Assembly: GCF_031326205.1 (NCBI RefSeq)
Contig: NZ_CP133721.1
Location: 1,674,001 to 1,738,000, forward strand
Source of the DNA: Flavobacterium sp. 20NA77.7
GTDB taxonomy: Bacteria; Bacteroidota; Bacteroidia; Flavobacteriales; Flavobacteriaceae
Length of the DNA stretch: 64,000 nt
Direction: 5' to 3'
A program made the translations under genes and the position numbers. The number at the start of each line of letters is the position of its first letter. Position 1 is the stretch's first letter. Under the pieces are notes generated by a model, which did no database searches, had not been told where the DNA came from, and was given only the letters and a program-made list of their open reading frames with translations. Positions 17,040 to 25,782 of this stretch are shown one piece after another.

Positions 17040-18398
17040 CTATAGTTTGTTTTTTAATAAATGTCTAAATCTAATATATAATAATATTGACGCCGCACCC
17101 AAGCCTGCCAATAAACCTATCCATACACCCACTGCTCCTAAATTTGTGTATTTACCTAAATAAATAGACACAGGAAAACCAATAATCCAATACGCAATAA
17201 ACGTAATTACCGTTGGAATTTTGACATCCTGCATACCGCGTAATGCACCCAGCACAACTACTTGCATTCCATCAAACAATTGAAAAAAAGCAGCAACAAA
17301 TATCAACTTTGAAGCAATACCTATTACTTCAGCAGTATCATTTATTGAAGCTTGTGTTTCTAAATTCACAAATAGTTTTGGAAAAAAATCATGCCCTATC
17401 ATAAATAGTAATGCAAAAATCAATTCTAAAATGATAGCCATTAAAAAAATAGAATGTGCTACGGTATGTAATTTTTTATAATCCTGTAATCCTTTTTGAT
17501 TAGCGACTCTAACCATTGCGGCTACACTTAATCCAATGGCAAACATAAAGGTTATTGAAGCTAAACTTAACGCTATTTGATTAGCAGCTTGACTCGTTGT
17601 ACCAATCATTCCTGATAACCATATGGCGCCGGTAAACAAAGCTACTTCAAAAAACATTTGCATAGAAGAAGGTATGCCAAGTGCAATGATTTTTTTTGCC
17701 ATTCTTTTTTCAAATGATTGCCAACCAAAACGTGTAAAATAGGGTTTAAACTTCTCTTTTTTTGCTAAAATATAATGCATATAAAGCACCATAAAAACAC
17801 GAGCAACGAGTGTACCAATAGCAGAGCCAACTATGCCTAATTTTGGAAAACCTAATAATCCAAATACTAATAACACATTAATGACAATATTGATAACATT
17901 ACCTATAATGGTGGCAAACATGGAATATTTAGTTTCACTCATACCATCTGCAAATTGTTTATACGCTTGAAAAACAACTAATGGTACTAAGGAAAAACCA
18001 ACAATATCTAAAAAAGGAATCGCTAATTTTACTACATCTTCAGGCTGATTCATAAACCTTAATAAAGGTTTTGCTGCTACTAATAAAAAAAACAAGGCAA
18101 AGCCTAAAATAGTACATAATGCTAATCCATTTTGAAAAGCACTTCTACCCTTTTCAATATTTTTTTGAGAATCAAATTCGGCAACAATTGGAGTAATGGC
18201 TGTAGAAAAACCGATACCAATAGACATCCCAATAAAAACAAAACTATTACCCAAAGAAACAGCGGCTAATTCTGCTGAACCTAATTGTCCCACAAAAATA
18301 TTATCCACTACACTTACGAGTGTATGTCCCACCATTCCTGCAATGACAGGTAAGGCTAAATTAAAATTATATCGAAATTCTTTGAAATATTTATTCAT
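17040..18398 (-). CDS. MATE family multidrug/cation antiporter
   Basis: The protein has 452 residues with about 12 hydrophobic segments in two halves. The N-terminus (FNLALPVIAGMVGHTLVSVV, DNIFVGQLGSAELAAVSLGN) is characteristic of MATE/NorM exporters. It is predicted to export cationic compounds across the inner membrane using a Na+ or H+ gradient; the substrate is unknown. It lies downstream of hisS (21 bases) and upstream of the small acidic gene, all on the minus strand, giving a probable hisS-MATE-orf75 operon. Confidence 0.93.
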   Translation of the reverse strand: MNKYFKEFRYNFNLALPVIAGMVGHTLVSVVDNIFVGQLGSAELAAVSLGNSFVFIGMSIGIGFSTAITPIVAEFDSQKNIEKGRSAFQNGLALCTILGFALFFLLVAAKPLLRFMNQPEDVVKLAIPFLDIVGFSLVPLVVFQAYKQFADGMSETKYSMFATIIGNVINIVINVLLVFGLLGFPKLGIVGSAIGTLVARVFMVLYMHYILAKKEKFKPYFTRFGWQSFEKRMAKKIIALGIPSSMQMFFEVALFTGAIWLSGMIGTTSQAANQIALSLASITFMFAIGLSVAAMVRVANQKGLQDYKKLHTVAHSIFLMAIILELIFALLFMIGHDFFPKLFVNLETQASINDTAEVIGIASKLIFVAAFFQLFDGMQVVVLGALRGMQDVKIPTVITFIAYWIIGFPVSIYLGKYTNLGAVGVWIGLLAGLGAASILLYIRFRHLLKNKL

Positions 18399-18419
18399 AC
18401 ACCGTAGGTTCTTAACCTA

Positions 18420-19796
18420 TTAATTAGCCGATAGCATAGCAGTTAAAGCGGCTAATGCTACTATTTTTTGTTCGCCAGAAGCCAAGTTCTTTACTTTAAA
18501 TTCACGATTTTTGAGCTCTTCGTCACCAACAAATACTACATAAGGGATGCCCTTTTTCTCCGCATATTTAAATTGCTTATCTAATTTTGAAGCATCTGGA
18601 TATAATTCCACACGAACACCTGCATGCCTTAATTGCACCATACTTTGCATTGCATACAAGGCTTCTTCTTGTCCAAAATTTAAAAATAGAGCTTGTGGTT
18701 TAGTTGTAACTGCTTCTGGAAACAATCCTAAATCTTCCAACACTAAATAAATTCTATCTAGTCCAAAAGAAATACCCACACCGCTCATGTTTTTAAGACC
18801 AAAAATACCCGTCAAATCGTCATATCTTCCACCTCCCCCGATAGAACCCATAGCAACACATGCTGGTGCTGCCACTTCAAATATAGCCCCTGTATAGTAA
18901 TTCAGTCCACGAGCTAGCGTTACATCTAAATCGAAATTAGCCGTTTGCAAACCTAAAGTTGACAAGGCATTACAAATAAATTGCAATTCTTCTACTCCCT
19001 TAAGACCTTCTGATGAGGCTTGAAGCAACTGCTCTAATTTGGTAATTTTTTCATTGATAGTTCCTGTAAAGCTAAATAAAGGTTGAACTTTTTCTAATGC
19101 TTGTGCAGAGATTCCTTTTTCAAGCATTTCTTTTTTTACACCTTCCTCCCCTATTTTATCTAATTTATCTAAGGCAACGGTAAAATCTATTAATTTATCC
19201 GAAGCGCCTATTACTTCAGCAATTCCCGATAATATTTTGCGGTTATTTATTTTAATGGTAACACCTTTTAAACCTAATTGCGTAAAAACAGTATCATATA
19301 ATTGTATAAACTCTACTTCTTGCCATAAAGAATTTGAACCTACAACATCTGCATCGCATTGATAAAACTCTCTAAATCTTCCTTTTTGCGGACGATCGGC
19401 ACGCCAAACGGGCTGAATTTGATAGCGCTTAAAGGGAAATTCTAATTCATTTTGATGCTGTACTACGTAACGCGCAAAAGGCACGGTTAAATCATAACGC
19501 AAGGCTTTTTCAGAAATTTTTGAAGTTAACTTTTTTGTGTTTTTTTCTTGTAATAATTGGGTGTCAACTTTTTCTAAATAATCTCCAGAATTTAAAATTT
19601 TGAAAATCAAACGGTCACCTTCTTCGCCATATTTTCCCATTAAGGTTTCTGAATTTTCAAACGTTGGGGTTTCAATAGGCTGAAAACCAAATTGTTCAAA
19701 ATTTGATTTAATAATAGAAAAGATATAATTTCTTTTTGAAACTTCTACAGAAGAAAAATCTCTTGTGCCTTTTGGGATACTTGGTTTTTGTGCCAT
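18420..19796 (-). CDS. hisS: Histidyl-tRNA synthetase
   Basis: The protein has 458 residues, a class II synthetase. Motifs seen are PKGTRDF near the start, [12 protein letters not shown], motif 2 [15 protein letters not shown], the HisRS-specific [18 protein letters not shown] and motif 3 [12 protein letters not shown], then a C-terminal anticodon-binding domain (about 360-458). It charges tRNA-His in the cytoplasm. Just upstream of the start codon is a three-unit AATTTAG heptamer array (19801-19828), so its 5' leader is repeat-derived. Confidence 0.97.
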   Translation of the reverse strand: MAQKPSIPKGTRDFSSVEVSKRNYIFSIIKSNFEQFGFQPIETPTFENSETLMGKYGEEGDRLIFKILNSGDYLEKVDTQLLQEKNTKKLTSKISEKALRYDLTVPFARYVVQHQNELEFPFKRYQIQPVWRADRPQKGRFREFYQCDADVVGSNSLWQEVEFIQLYDTVFTQLGLKGVTIKINNRKILSGIAEVIGASDKLIDFTVALDKLDKIGEEGVKKEMLEKGISAQALEKVQPLFSFTGTINEKITKLEQLLQASSEGLKGVEELQFICNALSTLGLQTANFDLDVTLARGLNYYTGAIFEVAAPACVAMGSIGGGGRYDDLTGIFGLKNMSGVGISFGLDRIYLVLEDLGLFPEAVTTKPQALFLNFGQEEALYAMQSMVQLRHAGVRVELYPDASKLDKQFKYAEKKGIPYVVFVGDEELKNREFKVKNLASGEQKIVALAALTAMLSAN

Positions 19797-19800
19797 TTTA

Positions 19801-19828
19801 AATTTAGAATTTAGAATTTAGAATTCTG
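19801..19828. repeat. Heptamer array (AATTTAG)3 + AATTCTG
   Basis: There are three perfect 7-bp units and one degenerate unit immediately upstream of hisS. An array of the reverse-complement heptamer lies at 19928-19955, so the two form an inverted pair around about 100 bp of intergenic DNA. Confidence 0.8.
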
Positions 19829-19927
19829 AAAAAACAGAAATATAAAAAATTTCTATTGTGCAAATATCGAATATATTTGGGAGTATTAAAAATCAATTCA
19901 GAGATTTAAAATTTCAGCATTTTTACT

Positions 19928-19955
19928 TTCTAAATTCTAAACTCTAAATTCTTAC
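19928..19955. repeat. Heptamer array (TTCTAAA)2 + CTCTAAA + TTCTTAC
   Basis: There are four 7-bp units whose rotation CTAAATT is the exact reverse complement of the AATTTAG units at 19801-19821. It is located 42 bases before the ABC permease start. Confidence 0.8.
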
Positions 19956-19997
19956 TTTATTTGTGTAACATTTCGCTGTAATTTTAGTCTTATTGTT

Positions 19998-21239
19998 ATG
20001 GTTGGATTATTTAGAGAAAACACAAAAATTGCATTAGGTTCTATAAAAAGTCAAATTTTAAGAACTGTATTAACGATTATTATTATTGCTATAGGTATTT
20101 GGGCTTTAGTAGGTATCTTAACTGTTGTTTCGGCACTAGACAATACCCTATTAAAGAATTTTGCTTCAATGGGTTCTAATACATTTTCTATTAGTCAATA
20201 TGATTTTTCTTCACAAATAAATAGAAACAAGACAGAAGAAAAAGTTAATCCAATTATTAGTTATCCACAAGCTAAAGAATTTCAGAAAAAATTTGACTTT
20301 CCATTTACCACTACTTCACTTTCATTTACAGCTGTTTCGAATGCAGAAGTAAAATATGAAAACGAAAAAACCGATCCAGAAATTTCCGTATTAGGTATTG
20401 ATGAAAATTATATTCCAAATAAAGGATTAGAGCTTACAAAAGGGCGCAATTTAAACATGTTTGACGTGAGTAATTCAAATTATGTTTGTGTATTAGGTGC
20501 CAATTTTGAAGAGGGTTTATTTGAAGGTGTAAATCCTATAGACAAAACGATATCGATTAGAGGAGCAAAATTTAAAGTAATAGGACTATTAAAAGAAAAA
20601 GGAGCAACTTTTGGAAACAATCAGGATTTACGTATTATGATTCCTACACAAATTGCACGTTCTTTATTTTCTTCGCCTAACATTAATTATGATATTGATA
20701 TAAAAGTAAACAATGAAGCGTTACTAGATGAAGCAGTTGATAATGCTACTTTAGCTATGCGTAGAGTACGAAAACTAAGTCCAATCAAAGAAGCTAATTT
20801 TGGTATAAAACGAAGTGACGATTTAATACAACGTATTTTAGAAAACACAAAGACATTAAGTATTGCAGCATGGGTTATAGGTGTAATTACTGTTTTTGGC
20901 TCCTCAATTGCTTTGATGAATATCATGTTAGTATCTGTTTCTGAACGAACTAGAGAAATAGGTATTCGAAAATCTTTAGGTGCTAAACGAAGTACTATAG
21001 CGTGGCAATTCTTTACCGAAACATTCGTTATTGGTCAATTAGGAGGTGTGTTAGGGATTATTTTAGGAATTATTACTGGTACATTAATTGCAATGGCTTT
21101 TGGTTTTGAATTTACAATTCCTTGGATGGCTATGTTTGCTGCATTTATTACAACCTGTGTGGTAACCATATTTTCTGGTTTGTATCCAGCTATAAAAGCA
21201 TCTAAATTAGACCCAGTTGAAGCATTAAGATATGAATAA
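19998..21239 (+). CDS. MacB/FtsX-type ABC transporter permease
   Basis: The protein has 413 residues. One N-terminal membrane segment (about 20-45) precedes a large periplasmic MacB-PCD-like domain (about 50-280), and three C-terminal segments form the FtsX domain (VSVSERTREIGIRKSLGAKR, then GGVLGIILGIITG and FSGLYPAIKASKLDPVEALR). It is a mechanotransmission-type permease that would need a separate ATPase, absent from the window. The role (lipoprotein, peptide or drug export) is unknown. Confidence 0.92.
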   Translation: MVGLFRENTKIALGSIKSQILRTVLTIIIIAIGIWALVGILTVVSALDNTLLKNFASMGSNTFSISQYDFSSQINRNKTEEKVNPIISYPQAKEFQKKFDFPFTTTSLSFTAVSNAEVKYENEKTDPEISVLGIDENYIPNKGLELTKGRNLNMFDVSNSNYVCVLGANFEEGLFEGVNPIDKTISIRGAKFKVIGLLKEKGATFGNNQDLRIMIPTQIARSLFSSPNINYDIDIKVNNEALLDEAVDNATLAMRRVRKLSPIKEANFGIKRSDDLIQRILENTKTLSIAAWVIGVITVFGSSIALMNIMLVSVSERTREIGIRKSLGAKRSTIAWQFFTETFVIGQLGGVLGIILGIITGTLIAMAFGFEFTIPWMAMFAAFITTCVVTIFSGLYPAIKASKLDPVEALRYE

Positions 21240-21278
21240 TTTATAACACAAAATTTCACAAAACGAACTACCAACTTG

Positions 21279-21311
21279 TCACTTCGAGTAGCAAAGCGTA
21301 TCGAGAAGTGA
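21279..21311. repeat. Palindromic repeat TCACTTC...GAAGTGA, copy 1
   Basis: The outer arms TCACTTC (21279-21285) and GAAGTGA (21305-21311) enclose a second weak palindrome (GTAGC AAA GCGTA). A degenerate copy in reverse orientation occurs at 49881-49903. From memory, similar sequences recur between genes in flavobacterial genomes, so it is probably a REP-like dispersed element. A heptamer array begins 13 bases later. Confidence 0.7.
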
Positions 21312-21323
21312 GCTTTTAGTCAT

Positions 21324-21386
21324 CAGAATTCAATTTTCAAATCTTCAAATTTGTAAATTCGTAATTCGTAATTCGTAATTTGTAAA
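21324..21386. repeat. Heptamer array of nine units (core (TCGTAAT)3)
   Basis: Read in steps of seven: CAGAATT, CAATTTT, CAAATCT, TCAAATT, TGTAAAT, three TCGTAAT, TTGTAAA. The central units are perfect and the outer ones have drifted. It lies between the stop codons of the convergent permease and prmC genes, next to the palindrome at 21279-21311. Confidence 0.8.
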
Positions 21387-21413
21387 TCCCCTTACTTTCA
21401 GAAACGTTTTATT

Positions 21414-22301
21414 TTAATTCTTCTCACATCGAATCATCCTATCATTTCCGTAAATATCTTTTCTTAGTTCTATGTTTTTAAATCCTAAATTACCCAGTAA
21501 TTCGACGGTTTCTTTTCCTAGATACTGATTAATTTCAAAAAAAAGGAATCCACTAGGCGCTAAATTTAGCAAGGCTAATTGAGCAATTTTTCTATAAAAA
21601 AGTAAGGCATCTGAATCGTCCACAAATAAGGCTAAATGAGGTTCATAATCTACTACATTTTTCTTTATTTCAGCCTTTTCTAAATCACGAACATAAGGCG
21701 GATTAGATACGATGATGTCAAAATGAGTTGGGAGTTGGAAATTGGAAATTGGGAGTTTTGATAAATCCTCTACTTCTAATATGTTGGCTTGAATAAAATT
21801 GATTTCAACCTCATTTAATTTTGCATTTCGCTTTGCTACTTGTACTGCTTTTTCAGAAACATCAATTGCTGAAACCTTCGCTTGTGGTAAATTTGTCTTT
21901 AAAGAAATTGGAATACATCCTGTTCCCGTTCCAATGTCTAAAATGGTGATGGGTGATGGGTGATGGGTGATGGATGAATTTAAAATCCATGCTACTAATT
22001 CTTCGGTTTCAGGTCTTGGAATCAATGTGTTTTCATTTACCTCAAATCGCAAACCATAAAACCATGACTCTCCTACTATATACTGTATAGGTTTTTCCTC
22101 TTTTAACTGGTGGATAATTTTCATCCATTTTGCTAAATAGTCATTTGAAAGTTTAAAATCAGGATGCAAAGCCACATCTATCCGTTTCATTTGATGTAAA
22201 TGTTCCGTAAGTATAAAAAAGAAACTTTCTATTTCTTGTTGGTCTGCATATATGGGCAGTAAAGTTTCAATAAAAGTATGTTTAAGTCTATGAAGATCCA
22301 T
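21414..22301 (-). CDS. prmC: Peptide chain release factor N5-glutamine methyltransferase
   Basis: The protein has 295 residues. An N-terminal helical domain is followed by a SAM-binding Rossmann domain with ILDIGTGTGCIPISL (about 118-132) and the catalytic NPPY (IIVSNPPYV, about 195-203). It methylates the GGQ glutamine of RF1/RF2. Two linker stretches are encoded by 7-bp tandem repeats: (GGTGATG)4 on the plus strand at 21945-21972 encodes SITHHPSPIT, and the GAGTTGG/AAATTGG array at 21725-21759 encodes LPISNFQLPTHF. Both fall at loop positions, so the enzyme is probably functional, but repeat slippage would frameshift it. Confidence 0.95.
   Translation of the reverse strand: MDLHRLKHTFIETLLPIYADQQEIESFFFILTEHLHQMKRIDVALHPDFKLSNDYLAKWMKIIHQLKEEKPIQYIVGESWFYGLRFEVNENTLIPRPETEELVAWILNSSITHHPSPITILDIGTGTGCIPISLKTNLPQAKVSAIDVSEKAVQVAKRNAKLNEVEINFIQANILEVEDLSKLPISNFQLPTHFDIIVSNPPYVRDLEKAEIKKNVVDYEPHLALFVDDSDALLFYRKIAQLALLNLAPSGFLFFEINQYLGKETVELLGNLGFKNIELRKDIYGNDRMIRCEKN
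21725..21759. repeat. Heptamer array inside prmC: (GAGTTGG)2 (AAATTGG)2 GAGTTTT
   Basis: Five contiguous 7-bp units lie in the coding region, encoding the linker just before the conserved IIVSNPPY motif. Confidence 0.85.
21945..21972. repeat. Heptamer array inside prmC: (GGTGATG)4
   Basis: Four perfect 7-bp units are followed by GATG. Seven is not a multiple of three, so gain or loss of one unit shifts the reading frame ahead of the SAM-binding motif. Confidence 0.9.
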
Positions 22302-22302
22302 T

Positions 22303-22785
22303 TTATAGTTTTTTTAGCATAAACACATCGCAACTTGTATGTCCGGTTGCTCCAAGAGGTTTATCAATATAGTCAAATCCGGATTTACTATATAATTGTT
22401 GAGCGGCTTTCATAAATGGTAACGTTTCTATATAACAATAGGTATAACCGGCTTGTTTTGCAAAACGTAAACACAGTTGTATTAACTCATAAGCGATGCC
22501 TTTTCCTCTAATTTCGGGAGCAAAATACATTTTTTGCAACTCACAAACAGTAGGATCGTTAGTATCCAACATTCCAATTCCTGCACCACCACAAATTTCT
22601 CCATCAACTTCTACCACAAAATAAACAGTCTGGGATGTTTGATATACCTCAAAAAGGCTGTCTAGTATTGGATCTGCATAAGCTGTCCCTTCTTTTGGAG
22701 CATCTAATTCATGAAAAACATTCCTAATTACCTTCGCTATAAAAGGATTATCTGAAAGTCGTATTTTTCTAATTTGGTAATTCAT
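22303..22785 (-). CDS. GNAT family N-acetyltransferase
   Basis: The protein has 160 residues from MNYQIRKIRLSDN. An upstream in-frame ATG at 22833 would overlap the divergent ribD start and add an atypical 16-residue extension, so the internal ATG is preferred. The acetyl-CoA binding signature is EIRGKGIAYELIQLCLRFA, with the usual YIETLPFMKAAQQLYSKSGF near the C-terminus. The substrate is unknown. It lies two bases from the prmC stop on the same strand, so the two are probably co-transcribed. Confidence 0.88.
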   Translation of the reverse strand: MNYQIRKIRLSDNPFIAKVIRNVFHELDAPKEGTAYADPILDSLFEVYQTSQTVYFVVEVDGEICGGAGIGMLDTNDPTVCELQKMYFAPEIRGKGIAYELIQLCLRFAKQAGYTYCYIETLPFMKAAQQLYSKSGFDYIDKPLGATGHTSCDVFMLKKL

Positions 22786-22821
22786 AGTATAAATAAAGTG
22801 TAAAAATACTAAATTTGCTCT

Positions 22822-23880
22822 ATGAATACCCATGAATTTTACATGAATCGTTGCCTACAATTGGCTAAAAATGGATTAGGAACAACCTATCCCAATCCTC
22901 TTGTAGGTAGTGTTATTGTGCATGAGGGTAAAATAATTGGTGAAGGATGGCACAGAAAATCAGGCGAACCTCATGCAGAAGTTGTTGCTATTCAATCTGT
23001 TAAAGACAAAACACTTTTGAAAGAAGCAACCCTATATGTCAATTTAGAACCTTGTAGCCACTTTGGCAAAACACCTCCTTGTTGTGATTTAATTTTACAA
23101 CATGACATTCCAAATGTAGTCATTGGCACGATAGATTCGCACTCAAAAGTAGCTGGAAAAGGGATTCACAAACTAAAACAGCAAGGAAAAAATGTGATAG
23201 TAGGTGTTTTAGAAGACACATGTTTAGCACTCAACAAGCGCTTTTTTACCTATCATACTAAAAATAGGCCTTATATTATATTAAAATGGGCAGAAACAAA
23301 AGATGGATTTATAGCTCCCATAATGCCAGAACTTACTGAACACAATCAATTACAACCCATTTGGATTACGAATGTCTTTTCACGGCAACTTGTACACAAA
23401 TGGCGTAGTGAAGAAGAGGCAATTTTAGTAGGCACAAAGACTGTACTTACAGACAATCCTCATTTAAATACTAGAGATTGGGCAGGTAAAAATCCGATTC
23501 GACTTGTATTTGATAAATCGGGTAAAATAAATCCAAATTTTAATGTTAAAGACAATAAACATACTACAATAATTTTTACAGAACAAGAAAATTATAAAAA
23601 TTCAGATCATACTAATTATGAAAATGTTATATTTGATAAAAATCTCATTTTCAATATTTTAAAAATTGCATTTGAGAAAAACATATCCTCTATATTGGTA
23701 GAAGGTGGTCGTGAAACACTACAATCTTTTATAGATATAGATTTATGGGATGAAATTCGAATGTTTACAGGTAATGAAAAATTTGGTAGCGGGATAAAAG
23801 CACCTGTGTTTAATGGAAAACCAATATTTGAACAAACCCTAAACGGAGATCAACTTAAAATTTTCTGTAATTATGATTGA
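22822..23880 (+). CDS. ribD: Bifunctional riboflavin biosynthesis deaminase/reductase
   Basis: The protein has 352 residues. The N-terminal deaminase domain has zinc ligand motif H51-A-E53 and EPCSHFGKTPPC (about 76-87, Cys78 and Cys87). The C-terminal reductase domain includes ILKWAETKDGFIA, RSEEEAILVGTKTVLTDNPH and VEGGRETLQSF. It converts the GTP-derived pyrimidine to 5-amino-6-ribitylamino precursors in riboflavin synthesis. The stop overlaps the start of the HAD gene by 8 bases. I see no FMN riboswitch upstream. Confidence 0.96.
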   Translation: MNTHEFYMNRCLQLAKNGLGTTYPNPLVGSVIVHEGKIIGEGWHRKSGEPHAEVVAIQSVKDKTLLKEATLYVNLEPCSHFGKTPPCCDLILQHDIPNVVIGTIDSHSKVAGKGIHKLKQQGKNVIVGVLEDTCLALNKRFFTYHTKNRPYIILKWAETKDGFIAPIMPELTEHNQLQPIWITNVFSRQLVHKWRSEEEAILVGTKTVLTDNPHLNTRDWAGKNPIRLVFDKSGKINPNFNVKDNKHTTIIFTEQENYKNSDHTNYENVIFDKNLIFNILKIAFEKNISSILVEGGRETLQSFIDIDLWDEIRMFTGNEKFGSGIKAPVFNGKPIFEQTLNGDQLKIFCNYD

Positions 23881-24475
23881 TGCAATTATTTTTGATTTTG
23901 GTAATGTGTTTATCAATTTAGACGCAAATGCTCCATTAGAAGCCTTAAAAAAATTAGGTGTAACGGATTGGAATGAAGAACTTGATTACTTGAATAAGTC
24001 TTACGAAACGGGCAAAATTGATGAATTAACATTTATGCAAGGTATTCAAAAACAATTACCTCAAGCAGAATTAGTAGAAATTAGAGAAGCATGGAACAGT
24101 ATTCTACTAGATTTTCCCTTATACCGGTTAGAATTTTTACAAATGCTAACGTCAAAATATAAATTATATTTATTAAGCAATACAGACGCTACTCATATTG
24201 AAAAGTTTGAACACAAAGTCGGACAATCTTTTGCAAGAGAATTTTATAGTTGTTTTGAAAAAGTTTATTTTTCATTTGAATTTGGTTTTAGAAAGCCAGA
24301 GGCTAAAGCCTTTCAATTTGTACTAAACAATCATAACCTAACACCTAAAAAAACATTATTTATTGACGACAAACTTGAAAATATCAAAGCTGCTGAAGAA
24401 CTTGGCATACAAACTTGGCATCTTCAAGTAGGTCAAGAAGATGTTGTTGATTTATTCCAAAAAAACATTCTATAA
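23873..24475 (+). CDS. HAD family phosphatase (HAD-IA, YihX-like)
   Basis: The protein has 200 residues. Motif I is DFGNV (IIFDFGNVFIN), the Asp-x-Gly form seen in YihX/epoxide-hydrolase-like HADs. Motif II is LLSNTDATH, the motif III lysine is in FGFRKPEA, and motif IV is LFIDDKLENI. A cap domain lies at about 20-85. It is probably a small sugar- or nucleotide-phosphate phosphatase. It overlaps ribD by 8 bases; a link to the missing riboflavin dephosphorylation step is plausible but unproven. Confidence 0.9.
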   Translation: MIDAIIFDFGNVFINLDANAPLEALKKLGVTDWNEELDYLNKSYETGKIDELTFMQGIQKQLPQAELVEIREAWNSILLDFPLYRLEFLQMLTSKYKLYLLSNTDATHIEKFEHKVGQSFAREFYSCFEKVYFSFEFGFRKPEAKAFQFVLNNHNLTPKKTLFIDDKLENIKAAEELGIQTWHLQVGQEDVVDLFQKNIL

Positions 24476-24498
24476 GACGATTAATAAAAACTAAAGCC

Positions 24499-25116
24499 TT
24501 GAATTCTATTAATATAAAAGACACCTACAAAACAATAGCAGCATCTGTTTCTGAAATTTTATTTAAAGAAAAAAATAGTAAATTCATTGGATATGCTTTT
24601 CCTATACACCATGAAGAAGAGGTAAAAACATACATTGAAACTTTAAAAAAAGAACATTTTTCTGCAAGACATTGGTGCTATGCGTATCAAATTGGAACAG
24701 AACAACTAAAATTTAGAGCCAATGATGACGGGGAACCTAATAACAGTGCCGGCATGCCTATTTATGGCCAAATTCAATCCTTTGAAGTTACAAACACATT
24801 AGTTGTAGTTGTGCGCTACTTTGGAGGTGTAAAATTGGGTGTAGGAGGTTTAATTTCTGCTTACAAAACATGTGCGCAACTTACCTTAGCCGCTGCCGAA
24901 ATTGTAGAAAAAACAATTGATCAGCATTTTATTCTTACTTTTGACTATAAAAACATGAATAAAGTTATGCGCATTATTAAAGAAAAGAATCTTACTATTG
25001 TTAATCAAAAAATGGAATTAAACTGTCAAATTGAAATTGCAACACGAAAAAAATATGCAGAAGAAATTTTTGATTTACTTACAAACACATTTGAAATCAA
25101 AATAGACCGTTTATAA
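24499..25116 (+). CDS. YigZ/IMPACT family protein
   Basis: The protein has 205 residues from a TTG start. The IMPACT domain shows EKNSKFIGYAFPI, HWCYAYQIG, NDDGEPNNSAGMPIYGQI and VVVVRYFGGVKLGVGGL, the family's signature. A C-terminal ferredoxin-like domain follows. The molecular role in bacteria is unsettled; translation- or proteolysis-related functions have been suggested. It follows the HAD gene by 23 bases and overlaps the convergent thioesterase gene by 6 bases. Confidence 0.92.
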   Translation: MNSINIKDTYKTIAASVSEILFKEKNSKFIGYAFPIHHEEEVKTYIETLKKEHFSARHWCYAYQIGTEQLKFRANDDGEPNNSAGMPIYGQIQSFEVTNTLVVVVRYFGGVKLGVGGLISAYKTCAQLTLAAAEIVEKTIDQHFILTFDYKNMNKVMRIIKEKNLTIVNQKMELNCQIEIATRKKYAEEIFDLLTNTFEIKIDRL

Positions 25117-25512
25117 ATTCTTTAATTTATCTGTAACATAATGAGGGGGCAATGTGGGTTTGCCAGTTTTTTTATCCACAAAAACCAACATTGAATATCC
25201 TGTAGTTAACAAAACACCTGCTTCATTATAAATTTCATAATCAAACTCAATTTTTACTGAGGTTTGACATTTAAAAATAGTTTTCACTGTTAATAAGTCG
25301 TCATAATAGGCGGGTTTTTTATAATTCATTTGCAAGGAGACAACAGGTAACATGACACCATTTTCTTCCATCCATTTATAAGAAACACCAAGACTTCTTA
25401 ACCACTCTACCCTTCCCATTTCAAAATATTGTGCATAATTACCATGATACACGACTCCCATTTGATCTGTTTCAGCATATCTAACTCTAACTTGAAATTG
25501 ATAATCTTTCAT
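25111..25512 (-). CDS. Acyl-CoA thioesterase (YbgC/4HBT hot-dog fold)
   Basis: The protein has 133 residues. The N-terminus VRVRYAETDQMGVVYHGNY carries the catalytic Asp and the Asp-Gln/His pattern of the 4-hydroxybenzoyl-CoA thioesterase family. It probably hydrolyses short- or medium-chain acyl-CoA, possibly linked to the Tol-Pal-associated YbgC role in other bacteria. A perfect DnaA box (25172-25180) falls within the coding region. Confidence 0.93.
   Translation of the reverse strand: MKDYQFQVRVRYAETDQMGVVYHGNYAQYFEMGRVEWLRSLGVSYKWMEENGVMLPVVSLQMNYKKPAYYDDLLTVKTIFKCQTSVKIEFDYEIYNEAGVLLTTGYSMLVFVDKKTGKPTLPPHYVTDKLKNL
25172..25180 (+). promoter_or_regulatory. Perfect DnaA box TTATCCACA
   Basis: The 9-mer is an exact consensus match 600 bases upstream of the dnaA start, inside the thioesterase coding sequence. 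A second exact copy lies at 27398-27406 just after dnaA. Single 9-mers occur by chance, so origin function is only suggested. Confidence 0.45.
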
Positions 25513-25741
25513 CTACGAATTACTTTTTTTTAATTTTATTAATGATTTGACAAACAACTATTTAAAAAATTGAATATTCAATAATGTATTTGTGTTAACA
25601 AATTTTAACAGCTAAATGAATACAACTTTTTTTTTTAAAAATCAAGTGCTATTTAATTTTTTTTTACAAAAAATTGTTCACATATTTGCACTCCAACTCG
25701 GAAACAAAGGTTAAAGATTTTTTAGCTACGTTTTCACCCCC

Positions 25742-25769
25742 TAGAATTCAGAATTACAAACTATAAAAA
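25742..25769. repeat. Degenerate heptamer array before dnaA (TAGAATT CAGAATT ACAAACT ...)
   Basis: Two clear 7-bp units and drifting continuation end 13 bases before the dnaA ATG. It is the shortest and least certain of the heptamer arrays. Confidence 0.5.
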
Positions 25770-25782
25770 AATTATTAACATT

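Noticed and set aside
22786..22833. 16-residue N-terminal extension of the GNAT protein
   Set aside because: It would overlap the divergent ribD start and lacks similarity to the conserved family N-terminus.
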